This document shows, one piece after another, positions 60,936 to 64,000 of a stretch of 64,000 nucleotides of DNA (the stretch's first letter is position 1; each line of letters begins with the position of its first letter). The stretch is from Gilvibacter sediminis (GTDB lineage: Bacteria; Bacteroidota; Bacteroidia; Flavobacteriales; Flavobacteriaceae), in contig NZ_JAQQTE010000001.1 in assembly GCF_028561565.1 (NCBI RefSeq), positions 553,717-617,716 on the forward strand. The letters run 5' to 3'. Made by a program: the position numbers and the translations under genes. The notes beneath the pieces are model-generated. The model searched no databases, had not been told where the DNA came from, and saw nothing but the letters and a program-made list of their open reading frames with translations.

Positions 60936-61949
60936 TTAGTCGTGGATGCCGCTTTTCTTGTCTTTGAGCGATTGCGGTTCTTGTCCGCGCATGACGGCTA
61001 AGATCTCCGCAATTATGGAAATACCAATCTCATGAGCCGTTTCTGCTCCGATATTGATCCCGGCAGGTCCATGCAGCATTTCAATGAACTCTGGCGCTAC
61101 TTCTGGATAGTGTTCTAAAAGGCCATCAAAGAGCTTTTCACGGCGCTTTTTAGGGCCTAGAAGACCGATATAAGCCGCCGGGCCATCAATGAGTGCCCCT
61201 AAGTATTTGAGGTCCTTAGAGAAACTGTGAGTCATAAGCACCACCGCGGTTCTATCATCTACTTGGGTTGGAGTTATCTGTTCCGGATTTAAATGATAAA
61301 AGTTAGTCGCTCCTGGAAAATTTTGAATGGATTTATGGTCGTCTAAAGGTGCTATAAGATCAACGCGAAACCCAACCGCTGCTGCAAGTTGCGTTAAGGC
61401 CACGGCATCGTGTTCAGATCCAATGATGGTCAGTCGAATACTCGGAGTGATGGACTGCGTAAAAGTTTCTTCACTTGCCTGATCAAAAGGCGCTCCATGT
61501 ACGGCATGTTCTCCTGCATCACTAAAATAAAAAACGGATTGCGCCAGATCTTGCACTCCTTCAGCTCTACTAAATGTACTAGTGATCTCAAAGGCTTTTC
61601 GGGAGTGATCTTGGGCTTTTAAAGCGTTTAGAATTTGCTCTGGATCAGTGACGGGTTCTATCAGAATATACAGCAGTCCTTCACACCCCAAGCGGTAGCG
61701 ACCGTCATAATGCATCATTTTTGGTGCGCCAGACTTAAAGACTTCATCAGCTTGTCTTAGAATATCTTTTTCTACACAGCCGCCACTTACAGCTCCAAAC
61801 ATTTCACCGTCTTCGTTGATAAGCATGCGCACGCCCGGTCTGCGATAAGAAGAACCTTCTAAAGCAACTACGGAGGCCAGCACCGACTTTTTATCCGCCT
61901 TGGCGGCTTCTGTCGCCTTAGTAAAAATGTGAATTAATTCGTGAAGCAT
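60936..61949 (-). CDS. XdhC-family molybdoenzyme maturation factor
   Basis: 337 residues from ATG at 61949; an upstream TTG at 61991 would add 14 residues and reads less well. N-terminal XdhC/CoxI domain (SYRRPGVRMLINEDGEMFGAVSGGCVEKDIL) and C-terminal Rossmann domain (YIGLLGPKKRREK ... GPAGINIGAETAHEI). XdhC proteins bind and sulfurate the cofactor and insert it into hydroxylases. Same operon as the MocA-like gene, serving the IorAB pair opposite. Confidence 0.9.
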   Translation of the reverse strand: MLHELIHIFTKATEAAKADKKSVLASVVALEGSSYRRPGVRMLINEDGEMFGAVSGGCVEKDILRQADEVFKSGAPKMMHYDGRYRLGCEGLLYILIEPVTDPEQILNALKAQDHSRKAFEITSTFSRAEGVQDLAQSVFYFSDAGEHAVHGAPFDQASEETFTQSITPSIRLTIIGSEHDAVALTQLAAAVGFRVDLIAPLDDHKSIQNFPGATNFYHLNPEQITPTQVDDRTAVVLMTHSFSKDLKYLGALIDGPAAYIGLLGPKKRREKLFDGLLEHYPEVAPEFIEMLHGPAGINIGAETAHEIGISIIAEILAVMRGQEPQSLKDKKSGIHD

Positions 61950-62055
61950 CCTTAAAAATAAGGATTCGTTTGTGTTCTGAAACCCTAACAAAGTTAAAAC
62001 CTTTTAAATCCCAACAGATTTACTCCTGAGTTCCTGATTTACCGACAATTATCGT

Positions 62056-62063
62056 TATATTTG
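62056..62063 (+). promoter_or_regulatory. Promoter -7 element of the moeA operon (TATATTTG)
   Basis: TAnnTTTG match 18 bases before the moeA ATG. No clear -33 TTTG lies at the expected distance. Confidence 0.5.
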
Positions 62064-62080
62064 ATTGGATATAACGCTAC

Positions 62081-63259
62081 ATGGTAACGGTATCAGAAGC
62101 CATACAACTCATAACCAACAACGTAAAGTCATCAGCTAAAATGGAGCAACGTACTTTAAGCAGTGCGTTGGACAATGTTTTGGCTGCAGACGTGGTCAGT
62201 CCTATCAGCATGCCTCCTTTTAGGCAATCTGCCATGGATGGCTACGCTATTTGTTCACACGACAGTATGGAATACACCGTTGTTGGAGAAGTAGCAGCTG
62301 GTTCTCAAGATCATCCTCATTTGAATAGAGGAGAAGCGGTACGCATCTTTACCGGCGCGGCGGTGCCAGATACGGCAGATCGTATAGTTATTCAAGAGAA
62401 AGTTAATCGCCAAGAGGATCACATTCTTTTAGAGGAAGCGTTTAGACTTGGGGCCAATATTCGTCCCATTGGTGAGCAGCTTCACAAAGGCGATCCAGTT
62501 ATGGGCGCAGGAATGCGCATCACACCAGCGGGTATTGGTTTGTTGGCTGGCGTAGGAGTTGCAGAAGTTACGGTTGCGACTAAACCTCGAGTAGCTATTG
62601 TGGTTACTGGAGACGAACTTAAGGCCGCTGGAGAACCCTTAAACCGCGGTCAAATTTACGAAAGCAATGGCGCGATGTTGGCTGCCGTGCTAAGCGATAA
62701 AGGATATAATGATTCTCAGGTATTAAAAGCTGAGGATGATTTAGAGGTATTGACAAATACACTACAGCAGGCCCTAACAGAAGCCGACGTGGTGTTAGTC
62801 TCTGGCGGAATTTCCGTGGGTGACTATGATTTTGTCAAGACCGCACTGAACAATTTAGGTGTACAGCAGGTTTTTTACAAGGTAAAACAGAAGCCTGGAA
62901 AACCTTTATTGTTCGGTAAAAAAGAGCAGAAACTGGTATTTGCACTCCCCGGAAATCCAGCCTCGGCACTAAGCTGTTTTTACGTTTATGTGCTCCTGGC
63001 TTTGCGGTTATGGGAAGGAGATAAGCAAGCTTCATCCCGATTCCAGTTTGCCAAAATAGAATCAAATTACCACAAAAAAGGAGACAGGGCACAGTTTTTA
63101 AAAGCGAAGAAAGGCGCAGACAATACCGTTGCAATATTGGATGGACAGGCGTCTTCCATGTTGCAAAGTTTTGCGGCCGCCGACGCTTTAGTGTTTTTAG
63201 ACGAGGAGGTATCCTACGTTGACCAAGAATCCCTGGTTCCTTACTTAAACATTCTGTAA
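62081..63259 (+). CDS. moeA: Molybdopterin molybdotransferase
   Basis: 392 residues. All MoeA features visible: MPPFRQSAMDGYA near the start, GAAVPDTADRIVIQE, VVTGDEL with ESNGAMLAA, SGGISVGDYDFVK, and KPGKPLLFG followed by ALPGNPASALSCF. It catalyses molybdate insertion into adenylated molybdopterin, completing Moco for the hydroxylase next door. Its stop overlaps the moaD start by one base. Confidence 0.95.
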   Translation: MVTVSEAIQLITNNVKSSAKMEQRTLSSALDNVLAADVVSPISMPPFRQSAMDGYAICSHDSMEYTVVGEVAAGSQDHPHLNRGEAVRIFTGAAVPDTADRIVIQEKVNRQEDHILLEEAFRLGANIRPIGEQLHKGDPVMGAGMRITPAGIGLLAGVGVAEVTVATKPRVAIVVTGDELKAAGEPLNRGQIYESNGAMLAAVLSDKGYNDSQVLKAEDDLEVLTNTLQQALTEADVVLVSGGISVGDYDFVKTALNNLGVQQVFYKVKQKPGKPLLFGKKEQKLVFALPGNPASALSCFYVYVLLALRLWEGDKQASSRFQFAKIESNYHKKGDRAQFLKAKKGADNTVAILDGQASSMLQSFAAADALVFLDEEVSYVDQESLVPYLNIL

Positions 63260-63495
63260 TGGAACTAACTTTAAAGTACTTCGGTAGAATTGCTGAGCTA
63301 ACCGGCAAAACCGAAGAGATCCGATCTGCAGCGGTAGAGACCGTTGATGAATTGGACTCTGTATTGCGCAGGGAATACCCTGGATTATCAATGGCAACCT
63401 ACACTATTGCTGTAGATCATGAGATTGTTCAGCCTTCATTCCCGTTAAAAACAAAGGTAGAGGTGGCCTTACTACCTCCTTTTTCAGGTGGATGA
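63259..63495 (+). CDS. moaD: Molybdopterin synthase small subunit
   Basis: 78 residues, ubiquitin-like, ending in the required double Gly (PPFSGG) that is adenylated by MoeB and thiocarboxylated to donate sulfur. The start codon overlaps the moeA stop, and the stop overlaps the next start. Confidence 0.93.
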   Translation: MELTLKYFGRIAELTGKTEEIRSAAVETVDELDSVLRREYPGLSMATYTIAVDHEIVQPSFPLKTKVEVALLPPFSGG

Positions 63496-64000
63496 ATATG
63501 AATCGTTACCAACGACAAATACAATTAGAAGATGTAGGCCCTAGCGGTCAAGAGGCTTTGGCAAAGGCTAAGGTCTTGGTTGTTGGTGCAGGTGGGTTAG
63601 GTAGCCCGATTCTCCAGTATTTAGCAGCAGCAGGAGTAGGTACTCTAGGCGTTGCAGATATGGATACGGTTGCGCTATCTAATTTACACAGGCAATTGTT
63701 GTATTCCACTCAAGACGTTGGAAAACCGAAAGTCTTAGCCGCTCAAGAGCGACTTAAATCACTGAATCCAGAAATTGAGATCAAGACCTACCCAGAAGGG
63801 GTGCACACGGAAAACATCATGCCGATGATAGTCTCCTATGATTTGATCATTGACGGGACAGATAACTTTAGTACGCGTTATTTGATCAATGACGCTTGTG
63901 TAAAGAGCAATAAAGCATGGATTTATGGAGCGCTCTTTAAGCACCAAGGTCAGTTTGCTTTGTTCAACCACAGAGGCGGCCCGTGTTATCGTTGTTTGTA
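63492..64000 (+). CDS. moeB: MoeB/ThiF-type adenylyltransferase, partial
   Basis: About 169 codons before the window ends. ATG at 63492 overlaps the moaD stop (ATGA); a second ATG at 63498 is possible. Features: RYQRQIQLEDVG, nucleotide loop GAGGLGSPILQYLAAAG, DGTDNFSTRYLIND, and the first Cys pair of the zinc site in CYRC. It would adenylate the MoaD C-terminus. The C-terminal part, including any rhodanese domain, lies outside the window. Confidence 0.92.
   Translation, partial: MNMNRYQRQIQLEDVGPSGQEALAKAKVLVVGAGGLGSPILQYLAAAGVGTLGVADMDTVALSNLHRQLLYSTQDVGKPKVLAAQERLKSLNPEIEIKTYPEGVHTENIMPMIVSYDLIIDGTDNFSTRYLINDACVKSNKAWIYGALFKHQGQFALFNHRGGPCYRCL

Overview
The window looks like chromosome from a marine-type flavobacterium (Bacteroidota, Flavobacteriaceae-like). 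Support: AT-rich sequence, TAnnTTTG-type promoter elements, a C-terminal type A sorting domain of the type IX secretion system (T9SS), carboxypeptidase-regulatory/TonB-plug proteins, DUF6443-type RHS proteins and Bacteroidota-style tyrosine recombinases.

The main structure is a genomic island of about 49.9 kb in a tRNA-Ala(GGC) gene. The intact tRNA is at 884-960. Its last 48 coding bases (911-958) recur as an exact direct repeat at 50816-50863, next to a tyrosine recombinase (49452-50675). Just inside each end is the same 22-bp sequence (1006-1027 and 50693-50714), itself two TTTGCACRCA units, as expected for integrase arm sites. Chromosomal genes flank the island: a universal stress protein on the left; on the right envelope proteins and a molybdenum-cofactor/IorAB-type molybdoenzyme cluster.

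Inside the island, left to right: (1) a small HTH gene near attL (1090-1573). (2) A complete type II secretion/type IV pilus-like machine in two divergent operons (1570-7697 minus, 7785-11711 plus): secretin, GspE ATPase, GspF, prepilin peptidase, pseudopilins, GspC/L/M-like proteins. (3) A two-gene RHS locus (12416-20116) ending in a YwqJ-like deaminase toxin tip, with a convergent candidate immunity gene (11880-12308). (4) A module with an NTPase-Mrr protein, RadC/JAB, a TraD/HerA-like ATPase and a second tyrosine recombinase (20392-24681), next to a truncated tRNA-Ile-like relic (24810-24849). (5) An unrecognised three-gene envelope cassette and a third recombinase (25081-28318). (6) A tightly overlapped operon (28410-31646) of a 2-TM protein, a caspase/CHAT-like protein, a receiver-domain protein and a 7-TM histidine kinase, preceded by an unreported 37-residue membrane peptide; this is the best candidate for an undescribed signalling/defence system. 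(7) A XRE/RuvC-like pair and a TPR membrane protein. (8) A mobilisation operon (35659-41250) with coupling ATPase, MobC-like protein and a relaxase split by a one-base frameshift in an A9 run, followed by a hairpin-rich candidate oriT. (9) A T9SS cargo protein. (10) A short prokaryotic Argonaute with a DUF4365-APAZ nuclease (SPARDA-like). (11) A superfamily 1 helicase with a small partner. (12) The integrase.

No conjugation channel genes (VirB4-type ATPase, Tra core proteins) are visible, so the island looks mobilisable rather than self-transmissible. It carries at least three conflict systems (RHS toxin, Argonaute, Mrr) plus two candidates. All functional assignments come from reading motifs in the translated sequence; no database search was possible.
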